From Botryllus schlosseri (lineage: Eukaryota; Chordata; Ascidiacea; Stolidobranchia; Styelidae): DNA of 21,189 nucleotides. Each line of letters begins with the position of its first letter. The stretch's first letter is position 1. The notes under the pieces are model-generated. The model saw only the letters and a list, made by a program, of their open reading frames with translations, did no database searches and was not told where the DNA came from. Where the stretch lies: NCBI GenBank assembly GCA_000444245.1, contig ATSW01007426.1, forward strand, positions 1 to 21,189, given 5' to 3'. Shown in pieces: positions 1 to 9,454 of the stretch. Position numbers and translations under genes: made by a program.

Positions 1-190
1 GAGATGAGCGGATTTGAAATTTCTATGTCCTAATCCAATCCAAATCCGAAACTCCAAATCCAAATCCAAAACCTAATCCATAACTTTTTCATATTAAAGT
101 CCATGTCCAATCCTAATCCGATTCCAACTTGAACAAAATTTCACAAATCCTGTTTTTTCAAAACTTAATCCTAATCCATGCTCATCTCTG
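1..190. mobile_element. non-autonomous hAT-like element, cut by window edge, AATCC-rich
   Basis: The stretch starts GAGATGAGC and ends GCTCATCTCTG, which are inverted repeats of each other; the first two bases (CA) would lie just outside the window. The interior is a degenerate run of AATCC/CCAAAT words with no coding content. The same terminal motif (CAGAGATG...CATCTCTG) bounds the element at 452-724, so the two appear to be related short hAT-type elements. The target duplication cannot be checked because the left flank is missing. Confidence 0.5.
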
Positions 191-451
191 CGTTAAGAGA
201 AATGAACCTTTTCATCATTAGTTTTAGTTGGCTGTCCGTAGTTTTTCATCCATGTTGATGGCAACCCTGAGTACAGAATAAACGGTTTGAACACATGTTC
301 AGCAATATTTGCAATACTGAACGATAGCATGTGCTGACAATTTAAATTTCCATTGTCCATAGGTACCAGCAGAGGTCTGTCTGAGGTATGATCGTGATCG
401 ACTGGTCGTAATACCATTAGTTCCAGGAATTGTGAAATTCCTAATTATATC
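191..451 (-). other. unassigned gap between two short elements, with one open minus-strand frame
   Basis: This 261-bp unique stretch carries a 74-codon minus-strand frame (193-417) that ends in a stop inside the gap. Its translation (for example NIAEHVFKPFILYSG and WMKNYGQPTK) looks protein-like in composition, but I recognise no family. It does not match the part of FOXRED2 expected after exon 2. It could be a chance frame within a FOXRED2 intron or a terminal exon of something else. Confidence 0.25.
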
Positions 452-724
452 CAGAGATGCTCGGATTCCCAAATTCGGGATCCGAATCCATCTGGCTCAG
501 GCTGGAAATTGAAAATTCAGAGTCCGAGAAAATCCGGCTAGTGAATTTCCAAATCAGAGTCCGGAAATATCCGGCCAAAACTATGCTAATTTTTCTTATA
601 TCAACGGGAAAATCCGGCTATAATCCGAAAGCTAACGCAAATTTAAAATCCGGATCCAATCCGGCTACGTTAAAAATCGATGAAATCCTGCTCCGGCTCC
701 TGAACCGGACTGCGATCATCTCTG
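452..724. mobile_element. short non-autonomous hAT-like element, TIR CAGAGATG
   Basis: The 273-bp unit opens CAGAGATGCTCGGATT and closes CGATCATCTCTG, an imperfect inverted repeat. Its interior is rich in CCGGCT and AATCCGG words. The flanks share TATATC but not a clean 8-bp duplication, so the insertion is probably old. The 94-codon frame that runs through it is composed of these repeated words and is not a gene. The element lies within the FOXRED2 gene region, downstream of exon 2. Confidence 0.6.
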
Positions 725-741
725 ATATATCTGATGATTAA

Positions 742-1208
742 AGGGCATTGTGTCTTATGTATCGCGTTGCAAATCGCGTGTCTTGAGCGGCTACAGATGA
801 TAGAACCGCCGAACTGCGTAGCAAGGGCGCTTTGTAACCTGCTTAGCTGCAGGCTTCTTCATTCGCTCTAGCCCTAGCGCGGAGGAAGTAATTATTGAAA
901 AATAGAATGTGTCACGGATTGATGAGAAGATCCGTACAGAATAAAAAGTAATACGAATCACGATAATAAGGTAAGCACTCCTCCACTAATACACCAATAC
1001 CATTTTGTTACGGGCAATTATCATGGTGGTTATCTGTCTTCTTCAATGGCAGAGCAGAAACATATATTACTATGGCGAATATGAGTAATTTCCTGTGGTT
1101 GCAGTAATCTTATAACGTATGCTAAAGGATACGCATGCACGCCACGTAAAATGTGCGTGGTAACTCACTTATAATTTCTGAAATTTATAACAGTGCACGA
1201 CACGCTAC
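742..1208 (-). other. non-coding stretch after FOXRED2 exon 2 (intron)
   Basis: The donor of exon 2 reads AAAG|GTAGCG at 1209/1208. On the minus strand below it I searched for the conserved continuation of FOXRED2 (human YFPDARDMVRYLGDFA) and found nothing similar. The next exon is therefore further left, probably outside the window. No RNA gene or repeat was recognised here. Confidence 0.6.
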
Positions 1209-1372
1209 CTTTGAGTATCGTCCGAGAACAAGGCTTTCGTCGTGCGAAATCAGTGAATTCCAATCGTGCCGGAAGTTGAATTCTTTGTTTGTCTTCCCCG
1301 TGTTTCTTTTGTTAATGCTAATCAGGGTGCGATGAATCGGAAATTTGGTGTAGAATGTGCCAGCTGTGGTTC
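1209..1372 (-). CDS. FOXRED2: FOXRED2 exon 2
   Basis: This exon is 164 nt long (acceptor TGTGACAG|GA, donor TCAAAG|GTAGCG) and enters in phase 1 and leaves in phase 0. It encodes the conserved block after the FAD fingerprint, with [20 protein letters not shown] as the strongest family signature and YSK at the end, where human has HYSR. Confidence 0.88.
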
Positions 1373-2151
1373 CTGTCACATAAAAGGAATCTATCAATAT
1401 ATGTGAATTATTACAGAATAAACGCTGAAGGACGCATTTGCTTAAAATATATTCAAAGTGTAAATGATTTAGATGCGTTTATTACCTGCAATCCGTCTGT
1501 CACCGATAATTAAATAACAATTGTCTATATTCAAAAATATGATCTTGTATTGCTGGTTGAGCCAGTTGAAAGTACATTGTATTGACAGAAAACCACACGT
1601 TAGCATGAAGCCCGACACCAACAGGTTGGCGAATGTATAATTCCCGCATCGTCAGCGTTGATGTTTTCGACGCAGTTTACCAAATATGCAATCAGTATCA
1701 TTCTACAACACTATATACAATACATACATATGTAGACAGCAAAGATCTACCGAGATGTACCCGTACAACACGGAACGGTACATTTGCGGACTAGGCTAAT
1801 TCGGCAGTGACAATAAGGTTCTTATTTTAAACTTTGTACAGTACGTATACCTACGTACGCACTCGCACCACGAACCACGGCGAAACTGTATTGACTTTGT
1901 AACAGTCGTTTACCCTCGAGAAAAGAAAATTTCCTATGATACATAATGTCACCTGATACTCAGTACTCACCTTTCTCATAAACTATGTAATCGCGACCGG
2001 CGTTTTGCAAGAAATAGGCAATTTGTAGTCCACCGGGTCCAGCTCCGATAACGCAGTATTCATGATGTTTGTTGGTTTCCTCAGCGATGGCAATTGTCGC
2101 GGCCAAGGTTAGACATATTACCACGACAAGCACATAATTTAATCCTGCCAT
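1209..2151 (-). CDS. FOXRED2: FOXRED2-like FAD-dependent oxidoreductase, 5' part of gene (exons 1-2, partial)
   Basis: FOXRED2 (ERFAD) is an ER-lumenal flavoprotein that helps send misfolded glycoproteins to ER-associated degradation. Exon 1 (2151-1971) encodes a signal peptide of about 23 residues with a hydrophobic core ([17 protein letters not shown]), then the FAD-binding Rossmann fingerprint [16 protein letters not shown] (GxGxxG) and [10 protein letters not shown]. Exon 2 (1372-1209) encodes [19 protein letters not shown] and [15 protein letters not shown], close to human SFFTRYPRHRKLISINKR and EFNLRHDWNSLLSHD. Phases agree: exon 1 ends G|GTGAGT in phase 1 and exon 2 starts after TGTGACAG, giving an uninterrupted 115-codon frame. 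The ATG at 2151 is chosen because it directly opens the signal peptide. A TATA-like TATTATATAG lies only 10-20 bp upstream of it, so the real promoter could lie elsewhere. Most of the protein (about 80%) is missing to the left. Confidence 0.88.
1971..2151 (-). CDS. FOXRED2: FOXRED2 exon 1 (signal peptide and FAD-binding motif)
   Basis: This exon has 181 coding nt from the ATG to the donor AAAG|GTGAGT, a strong splice site. The order is Met, short polar n-region, hydrophobic core, [10 protein letters not shown], then the dinucleotide-binding GAGPGG. This matches the human FOXRED2 start in layout, including YCVxGAGPxGLQxAYFLQxAGRDY. Confidence 0.88.
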
Positions 2152-2246
2152 CTCTGGTCACTATATAATACATACGACCAGAACAAATCGTTAGTCGAAA
2201 ATACTGAAAAAAAGATGCTTTACTTAGAGCGTGGGAGGCCGACAAT

Positions 2247-2282
2247 ATCCATTCACCAGACAACATCCATTCATCAGACAAC
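2247..2282. repeat. two tandem 18-bp units upstream of FOXRED2
   Basis: ATCCATTCACCAGACAAC (2247-2264) is followed directly by the same unit with one C-to-T change (2265-2282). It lies about 100 bp upstream of the FOXRED2 start codon, in what should be its promoter or 5' leader. No function can be read from it. Confidence 0.8.
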
Positions 2283-3713
2283 ACTCACTGCCCTAAGCAA
2301 AGCACTGTTTCAGTTTTGCTGAATTGAGCCATCGCAATTACCCTGGCTAAATTCATATTCCCTAAGGGTAACTTATGTAGGCTTGGTAAGGATTATTTCC
2401 ATGTTATGCAACCATTGGCCGTCCAGCCCTAGGCTAAGGCTTTTGGTGTAATTATAATATACATCACCATATGGCGAGTTTCCTGTGTTACTCCACGCCA
2501 TCGAGAATTTATAACTTCCTACAAACGCGGAGTATATACGAGTTAGATATAGACACCAGCACGATTTGACTGATTTGAGTGGGCATGAATTTCGCGCAAC
2601 GAACACTATTACACTCTAAGACCATCTTTCATAGACCATCGCCATTCCACTAATCTCAAATCACCACAGTCAGATTGCGCTCACCTATACGGGTGGAAAA
2701 CTGTCAGGCGAGCTCTAATTCTTTCGGTCTTCCGGGGTACGGAACTTTTTTAAAAGCAGTCAAGCCCAGCTATAATGTTGCGATGAAATGAATTACTTTT
2801 CGGAATTAGAATGGCAATTCCGTGAAGCTCAACTATACCATTTTTAAAACTAACAATGAGATATCACTATTAAACCGTCGAAGTGAAACTCGCTGCACTA
2901 ATACGTGGCACGTCACTTCCTGACAATGGTAGGAAATTCCGTGGTGCATCTCAATAGGTGAATGGTCGTTGAAAATCCGTCGTGAAGCAAGGATTTTCAT
3001 GTCACATATTACCAGTAGAACTGGGCAAATGATTCGAATATTCTATATACGCTCTTTACCAATATAAGAGTTAATTATTCAACTAGAATTTTGTTTTCGA
3101 TGCTACTTTCCATGGCGAAGGGCCGAAAACTCTGATTTGTCCTATCGCAGCATACCAAACTTGTAGTGCAAAGCCACGTTATTAGAATTGACGTTTCTAT
3201 GAAGTCGCGATCCACCCGCAGCTTGTCGAAGTAAATGAAATAGGTAGTGCTAACAGCAAATAATCTTCAATGTGATGTTGGACTGGTATTCTGGTCACAC
3301 AAAATATGTACTTTGAGCTTTACACATCATATTGAGTGCTATTCGACTCGAATCAGAATCGAATCGCTCATATACTCGATTTTTCCGAGATCTAATTTCC
3401 AGCCAGCAAGGTTCTGTATGCTGCTATTTGAGCTACCATATAGTAATCGCCGCACGGGCTACGACTCCGCTGACTCTTTGGAGGTTTTGATAGATGGCTT
3501 GAATGCGACAATGTCCCTTTGAGTAGGCTAAGAATGCCGCTCTTGGCCACTTATGCATAGGACAAGTCCTTGAAACAAACTTACATCCATAACCCGTCTT
3601 ACAAGATTAACACGATTCCGCACTCAGTTGTACATATAGCCCTAGCCAGGAAGAAGATTTGAGAGGATCGGCGGTGGATTAATTTGATAGGGGTGAGGTA
3701 GGGAGTCGAAATT
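2283..3713. other. intergenic, nothing recognised
   Basis: About 1.4 kb upstream of FOXRED2. The open frames here (for example minus 2373-2606 and plus 3247-3522) are short, resemble no protein family I know, and lack convincing splice or start context. No terminal inverted repeats, tRNA or long tandem repeats were seen. Confidence 0.5.
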
Positions 3714-3721
3714 TCTTAGAC

Positions 3722-4395
3722 CAGGGGTTGGAAAACCTTTTAGCTCGCGAGTCACATTCAACAATTGAATTCATTAGCGGGCCGCACCATATAAAATTGG
3801 GTCACTAAGCCAAAATTTAATATAGTTACTTGATTATATAGTGACAGAAGACATGAAAATAATATATAGGTATTTTTATATAGAAAACCAAACATTGATT
3901 TGCCACAATTCTTGAAGCTGGATGTAAATTTTGTGTGGGCAGCGATATGTTCATAGATTTGCTGATTGTACTTTTGGTTTGACTCCAGGACACACAATGA
4001 TGACAGCATCATAACCGAATGTTATCTTTAAATACGCTTCTACAACATATAAATCCAAATACTTCTACACATATAAAGAACGAATATATCTAACACATTC
4101 GCGAATCAGTTTTTCTAAGTACATCACTAAAAGTAATAAACTTGCTCGTGTTGCTAATCTAAAATCACACTCGTGGTCCGAATTAAGTCATTTACGTTTC
4201 ACTTTCTGTAATGTTTAGCAATTGAAACCTTTCAAAATGCATGGGCTTATCAATGAAATGAAAAATACTATGGTAAGAACAAGAATATAACTTATCATTA
4301 TTATGTTGAAAAGTTTATCAATATTTGACAACGTTTCTTTCGTGGGCTGCACAAAATGGTGTTGCGGGCCACTGGCCGAAGTTTGCCCACGCCTG
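3722..4395. mobile_element. non-autonomous hAT element, 674 bp
   Basis: The left end is CAGGGGTTGGAAAACCTTTT. The right end, read inward, is CAGGCGTGGGCAAACTTC. This is the usual imperfect CAGG-type hAT terminal repeat, followed by the GCGGGCC-rich subterminal zone also seen in neighbouring elements. The flanking 8-mers are TCTTAGAC (3714-3721) and GCTTAGAC (4396-4403), a target duplication with one mismatch. The AT-rich interior has no transposase. A minus-strand 84-codon frame (3758-4012) has no recognised similarity. Confidence 0.85.
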
Positions 4396-4403
4396 GCTTA
4401 GAC

Positions 4404-4569
4404 AATGACATGGCGTTATCACTTTATTACTTTTATGTCGTTGAAATTGCAGATGGCATTAAAAGTTGAATTTTTAGAGTGAGCAAGGGTGCCTTTCATT
4501 CCGCGCCGGTATATCAAATTCACCTGATAAATTACAGTACAAAAATGTAGCAGCGGTATCGTATTTTAC
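4404..4569. other. short spacer between two hAT insertions
   Basis: About 165 bp between the element at 3722-4395 and the nest beginning at 4570. No feature was seen. Confidence 0.4.
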
Positions 4570-5213
4570 CCTGGATAAGGGGCAACCATTGGCCAACCTT
4601 TTCGGCCATAGGGCCATATGAGATTTACGAGTCATTGTGCGGGCCACTTGAATGTTGACGGCATTTTTATTCTTCCGAAAGAAGCGAACTGGATTAGGTA
4701 ACGGTGAAAACAATATTTATATTGATACGATGGTGTGAACGTGTGTGTGTGTGAACACTGTGAACTTCAGAAATTTAGAGGTTCACGTTCACAAACGAAT
4801 CTTGGTAGATTCTGCACTGTGAACCCTTTTCATATACTACAATTTTCATGCCATTATAATATTTGGTGGAAATTTATTGCATTTCAACTGCGGGCCACTC
4901 TGCATGGCGCTGGCAGCATAAACAATCAACACGAGCATGTACCTTGACAATCTCAAAAATTTTACCCGCTTCGTTACAAAAGTTTACTCGAAATATCCAG
5001 CTTTCTGTTTGTGAATATTTAGTGACTCTCTGCTGTGAGCTTGACCCGCAATCACACAACATCAAGAGCTAAAATACGTTACATGTTTAGTAGGGATGGT
5101 GTGAACGTGAGGTTCACGTTCGCGTACTGTGTGTGAACCTCGGAAATTTAGAGGTTCACGTTCACAAACGAACCTTGGTAGGTTCTGCACTGTGAACCTT
5201 TTCCATATATTAC

Positions 5214-5409
5214 NATTTTCACTTCATTANAACATNTTTNGTTGAAATTTATTGCANTGNAACTGCGGNCCANTCTATGTATGGCGCTGGCAGCATAAAA
5301 AATCAACACTAAACGAGCATGCACCTTGACNATNTGAAAAAAATTANTTGCTTTTTTGTTACAAACGTTTGCTCGAAATATCCAGCTTTCCGTTTGTGAA
5401 TATTTAGTN
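5214..5409. other. twelve isolated ambiguous bases (N) within copy B
   Basis: Single Ns occur at 5214, 5230, 5236, 5240, 5257, 5260, 5269, 5273, 5331, 5334, 5347 and 5409 and nowhere else in the window. They lie in the left part of the inner repeat copy. Scattered single Ns suggest low-quality or conflicting reads from near-identical copies rather than a true gap. Confidence 0.9.
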
Positions 5410-5967
5410 ACTCTCTGCTGTGAGCTTGACCCGCAATCACACAACATCAAGAGCGAAATACATGACATGTAGTCAGCGAATGATGCTTATTCAACCAATC
5501 AATAAAATTGATATCGTTGTCTGATGTAAAAAATCTAGCAGGTGTACGCGGATAATCTTGACTCCATATCATAAAAACCACCTCCGCGCGATTGGGGTGT
5601 TGGCTACAGCTGTATAACTTGTTAATGGGGTGATGTCGGTAGCAAGTATAGAAGGAAACCCGTTTTACACTCTGCTCAATATCAACATAGCAATACTCAG
5701 TCGCCGAATACATTGTCCGGTGTGGCCTAGACCGTTCAGGCTTATATTCCCTTGTAAATCCTCTTCGAAATTGTTGGCAAAGCCACGGAAGATATTGATT
5801 TTATGGGATTATCATATCATTTGATTGCCCCAGTTGATACATTTGGCGACGTTAAAAACGTCAATATGTACTACAGCATTGTGGCATGTCGTCGCTAGGT
5901 ATCGTGTACATTAATAGGCTATCACTTCACTGAAATGTAGGGTTGGACTTAACAATATCACGTCACG

Positions 5968-5975
5968 TGACGTCA
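5968..5975. promoter_or_regulatory. CRE-like TGACGTCA overlapping an E-box CACGTG, carried by the MITE
   Basis: A palindromic TGACGTCA fused to CACGTG lies near the right end of copy B. The same fused site occurs in copy A (6901-6908) and in the reversed copy C (10505-10512). TGACGTCA is the known CREB/ATF consensus and CACGTG the bHLH E-box. That the site is bound is inference. Confidence 0.4.
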
Positions 5976-6286
5976 TGAGGTTCACGTTCGCGTTCACACA
6001 GAACCTTACAGAAAGATTCGCGTTCACACGAACCTGAACCTTTCAGAGGTTCACACCATCCCTAATGTTTAGGTAGTCAGCGAATGATGCTTATTCAACC
6101 ACTCAATAAAATTGATATCGTTGTCTGATGCAAAACATCTAGCAAGCGTATGGGTTCCATCTCGATTTCATATGTTTATTGTATCATAAAAACCAAATCC
6201 GTGCGATTGGGGTGTAGGCTACTGCTGTATAACTTGTTAATGGGGTAAAACCCGTTTTACACTCTGCTCAATATCACCGTAACGAC

Positions 6287-6603
6287 TAGGGGTGCATTTA
6301 AAACAAACGGTGTTTTAAAATACTTTCCAAAAATCATGTTGTATGAGCCTACGGACAATTACCAACCGATTTAGCTGATGTATATCGATATGGGATGGTA
6401 GGAACCCTCAAGATAGTTGGCTCAGCAGTTATAGTACAGATATTTCGTCAAAGGAGCTATATTTACCCTATATTTTCAATTATCATGATCAATCCATTAC
6501 TAGGACGTCACCAACGGAATATTCGTGACGCCATGGCTTTAAAAAAAAACATGTTTTAAACATGTTTGTTTTAATTGATATTCGTTTTGAATGCAGCCCT
6601 ATA
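6287..6603. mobile_element. small hAT-like MITE, TIR TAGGGNTGCATTYAAAAC, inserted in copy A
   Basis: The left end TAGGGGTGCATTTAAAAC and the right end read inward (TAGGGCTGCATTCAAAAC) form a TIR of about 20 bp. The flanking 8-mers are GTAACGAC (6279-6286) and GTAGCGAC (6604-6611), a duplication with one mismatch. Copies B and C have uninterrupted sequence at the same internal point, confirming the insertion. The interior (about 280 bp) has no coding content; near the right end is a palindromic ACATGTTTTAAACATGT. Confidence 0.85.
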
Positions 6604-7589
6604 GTAGCGACACTCAGACGCCGAATGCATTGTCCGGTCTGGCCTAGACGATTAAGGCGTAAGCTTATATCCCTTGCAAGTCCTCGTCGAAATTGTTGGC
6701 AAAGCGACTGAAGATATTGATTTTATAGGATTATTATGTCATTCCATTGCTCCAGTTGATACATTTGACGACGTTTAAAAAGTCAGTATGTACTTCAGCA
6801 TTGTGACATTATGTGATCCGAGTCGTCGCTAGGTATCGTGTACATTAATATATATCACTTCATTGAAATGTAGGGTTGGAATTAGCAATATGATGTCACG
6901 TGACGTCATGAGGTTCACGTTCGTGGTCACACAGAACCTTTCAAAAAGGTTCGCGCTCCCACGAACCTGAACCTTTCAGAGGTTCATACCATCCCTAATT
7001 AATGCACATCAAAATCAATATCAATTATGATATGAAGTTATTTCAAGTTCATGAATAAATTCGGTCGATAATAATGTTACTTTTATATATTCCGGGTTGC
7101 CTCTGCATACCGCTGCGCTCATTTGGCAAAGACAGGATTATCCGGCGCTTTGGACTTATAAATCGAAGATTTCGGCTAATATGCGAAATATTGTACTTTA
7201 CGGTTGGTCAATGGTCATGGTCATATACGACGATCTACGAAAAAGGGGCTGGCCCTTGCTACGCCACGTCGCCAATGCGTCGGAACTGATATTTTAGTCA
7301 TCAAAATCCCAAATTTCGCGGTCAGACTAATCAAATTTTGGGTATTTGGCTTTGTTAATTCATTTTTTGATAACATGACAAATTTCGAGAATTACCCGCA
7401 GGCCACTGAAAACCTTCTTGCGGGCCACTGGTTGGCCGCCCATGCCCTGGATGATTACGCAAGTGTACCGCGAGCAATTTCTTCGAAATTTTGAAATTAT
7501 GCGCAAAATTATTCTACTCTATAGCAAGCGATCAATAATATAAATCGAACCTGATGTGAAGTTTTGTACATTTGACAAATCAAAATTGA

Positions 7590-7950
7590 TGTTCTGCCCG
7601 CAATCTTTATCGAATATCCCCCGCGAATTCACTTTATCCGACACCTCACATGCCTTGAATTGAAGGCTGAATTAAGTTTTGCACAATACGTTGTTTGATC
7701 GCAGAAGGAAAGAAGACAATCGCCTGTATGACGATGCAGTTTTCTGATCCTCATTGTTGTCACCCCAATCACCAGCGAGAAGTGAACTCCTTTGGAAGTG
7801 ACGTTCACGTGTACAAATTCGAATTACAAACATAATCATCCACATTGCCATTGTTAGGTAGCGTGTCGACATTTCCGTTAGATGTAGGCTTCTTGCACAA
7901 CGTTATGTTGCCGCGCGGCGACGAATACGAGAATTGAGAAGTAAGGTTGA
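7590..7950 (+). repeat. 5' non-coding region of a relic hAT, shared with the 8491-9394 element
   Basis: Several collinear matches link this stretch to about 8745-9050: CGATGCAGTTTTC versus AATGCAGTTTTC, AATTCGAATTACAAACAT versus AACTCGAATTAGAAACAA, CAACGTTATGTT in both, and GAATTGAGAAGT in both. The similarity stops just where the transposase frame begins. The two stretches probably descend from the 5' untranslated part of related hAT elements. Confidence 0.6.
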
Positions 7951-8265
7951 TAAAATGATATCAGTTAATCATATTTTCTCGCCGCTGAGGTTATTATCCA
8001 AGTCGTTTACCAAAACGTTTGAAGTTTCAACGAGATCGCAACAGGCCAGTTATGTGGTAGCGGAGGTATTGGCTCAGAATTCAGAGCCTCACACACACGG
8101 AAGGGGAGAAAGTTATTCTTCCGGCTTGAACTGGAATTGTAAAAAATGTTTGAGACCAAAGCTGCAGATGAATGGAAAACGATTCCCATGTCAAATTTTA
8201 CCATTCGTAGACGTATTTGGGACATGTCCAGAGATATTAGAATATTTGGTAGATATCTTTGACCG
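7934..8265 (+). pseudogene. hAT transposase relic, N-terminal part (SCAND3/ZBED-like clade)
   Basis: The plus-strand frame from about 7955 reads LLSKSFTKTFEVSTRSQQAS and YVVAEVLAQNSEPHT. This is the conserved block after the BED finger in SCAND3/ZBED/FAM200-type hAT transposases, where relatives have tRsqqASYlvAelvAknskPHT. After about 8100 the matching sequence continues in another frame (ETKAADEWKTIPMS, then RRIWDMSRDI), the family's KIPLSNxTxxRRIxDMSxDI block, so at least one frameshift has occurred. The middle of the transposase, including the DDE catalytic core, is not visible. This is a plain DNA transposon fossil, not a host gene. Confidence 0.75.
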
Positions 8266-8490
8266 CAGCACCTAAATAAGACAAATTCCATTATGCAAGG
8301 CAAGAAGGAAATTTCTTGTCTTCAACATTGTAGGAGAAATTAAAAGTGTGTCAGTACGGGCGGAAGCAGGAACTTGCAGCATGTTCTCCCATTTCTCCGA
8401 AACGAATAACAGGGAAATCGTGCCATTAGTTTGTCAGCATCTCTAATCTTTGCATGCAAAAATAAACACTTATTTTCCAACACTATATAG

Positions 8491-9394
8491 CAGTGATCGG
8501 GGACCTTTGGCTCTTTTGGGTATGAGATATGGCTCTTTGCCAAATATATATTTTTGTACTGAATTGATCAATATTGCAGCCACTTGTTGGTAAATTTTCA
8601 TCACGGCTAGAATAATTAGTCTCGTGGCAGTAGAAACTCTAAACATGTCGCTGAGAGGTAAAACAGTGCCGTCTTCAGGTTTAGGGGCTCGGACCACCTC
8701 TTTTCAAAATCCTCAAATTTAAATTACTGTCACGCCGGCGGCCAATATCACCCGCGAATTTTATGTACTTGACTCGAAATCTTTAATTGTGCGATACGTT
8801 CATTAATCAAAGAGCATAGCATGCATGGCGACGCCCATTTCAAAATGCAGTTTTCAAATACACATTGTCTTCCTGATCTACGGTGCGAAATGAACTGTTG
8901 TGGATTGGATTCATAATTACCAACTCGAATTAGAAACAACGCCATAGCTATCCACGTTCTTAGATCTGTGTAGTACTGGCGATAAAATGTTAGGCGTGTA
9001 GCGCAACGTTATGTTACGACCGAATACTTTCAGAATTGAGAAGTCGATAAGTATTAATATTATCCCAATCATTGTGGCAGTCACATTCGATTAATATCAG
9101 TTATAATAAATTCTAAGCTACTTACGATGGATTGCGTTATCAATGGTGAGGCATGGCCATTCAGTGCCTTACCTCTCATTTCGAGCTTTATTTTCGAACA
9201 ATACCAGTTTTTACAGAGAAAATATGGCGCGCACGAGGAATGCCATATGGTGAGTTCGAATTAGTGCTACCATGACGTCATGAATTTTCAATTGTGACGT
9301 AACAGTTGGTTGGCATGTATGGCTCTTTGGGAGTTGAGATGGAAAAAATAGGGCCAAAATGGCTCTTCGGACAAAAAAAGGTTCCCGACCACTG
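8491..9394. mobile_element. non-autonomous hAT element, 904 bp, perfect TSD
   Basis: The left end is CAGTGATCGGGGACCTTTGG. The right end, read inward, is CAGTGGTCGGGAACCTTTTT. Both carry GGCTCTT motifs just inside. The flanks are identical: CTATATAG at 8483-8490 and 9395-9402. The element lies between the N- and C-terminal parts of the relic transposase, so it is younger than that element. Its interior (8745-9050) resembles the 5' region of the same relic, suggesting it is a deletion derivative of a related autonomous hAT. Confidence 0.92.
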
Positions 9395-9454
9395 CTATAT
9401 AGCCAACGAAAACTATGCATGGGTAAAAATAACGATTTTTGTCGCAGGAAACCC

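Larger units (their letters stand above)
5091..6064 (+). mobile_element. TAGGGATGG-family hAT MITE, copy B, inserted inside copy A
   Basis: The 974-bp element has termini TAGGGATGGTGTGAAC and GGTTCACACCATCCCTA, inverted repeats of each other. It is flanked by a perfect 8-bp duplication, ATGTTTAG (5083-5090 and 6065-6072). Copy A resumes immediately after, with GTAGTCAGCGAATGATGC, matching the corresponding internal site of copy B. Subterminal zones on both sides stack short direct and inverted GGTTCACGTTC motifs. The apparent frames (5148-5468, 5447-5713, 5630-5824) recur only because the repeat recurs and are not genes. Confidence 0.93.
4726..6997 (+). mobile_element. TAGGGATGG-family hAT MITE, copy A (interrupted by two insertions)
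   Basis: The element starts TACGATGGTGTGAACG (slightly decayed) and ends CATACCATCCCTA. It aligns along its length with the copies at 5091-6064 and 10439-11349. Two insertions split it: a copy of its own family at 5091-6064 and an unrelated small element at 6287-6603. Without them it is about 965 bp, the same size as its relatives. It contains no transposase frame. A clean target duplication is not visible at its outer ends. A (GT)n tract at about 4740-4752 lies just inside the left end. Confidence 0.85.
4578..7445. mobile_element. hAT-type element hosting the nested insertions (outermost layer)
   Basis: The left end AGGGGCAACCATTGGCC and the right end read inward (CATGGGCGGCCAACCAGTGGCC) form an imperfect inverted repeat, with GCGGGCC motifs just inside both. 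The flanking 8-mers are CCTGGATA (4570-4577) and CCTGGATG (7446-7453), a target duplication with one mismatch. Removing the younger insertion at 4726-6997 leaves about 600 bp of host element. Its right half (7000-7400) has overlapping open frames, but I could not match them to a transposase. Confidence 0.65.

Noticed and set aside
457-741. 94-codon plus frame as a gene
   Set aside because: It lies within a MITE and is made of repeated AATCCGG/CCGGCT words.
3690-3715. let-7-like TGAGGTAG
   Set aside because: Only the seed matches; the rest differs from mature let-7 and no hairpin partner was seen.
3758-4012. 84-codon minus frame
   Set aside because: It is inside the 674-bp hAT element with no hAT transposase motif; length is consistent with chance in AT-rich DNA.
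5148-5824. Frames at 5148-5468, 5447-5713 and 5630-5824 as genes
   Set aside because: All are inside copy B of a non-coding MITE; the first contains ambiguous bases, and none is preserved as a protein in copies A and C.
7074-7494. Three overlapping plus frames as a gene
   Set aside because: They lie in the right part of the outermost hAT element and its flank. No recognisable transposase motif could be read in any of them.
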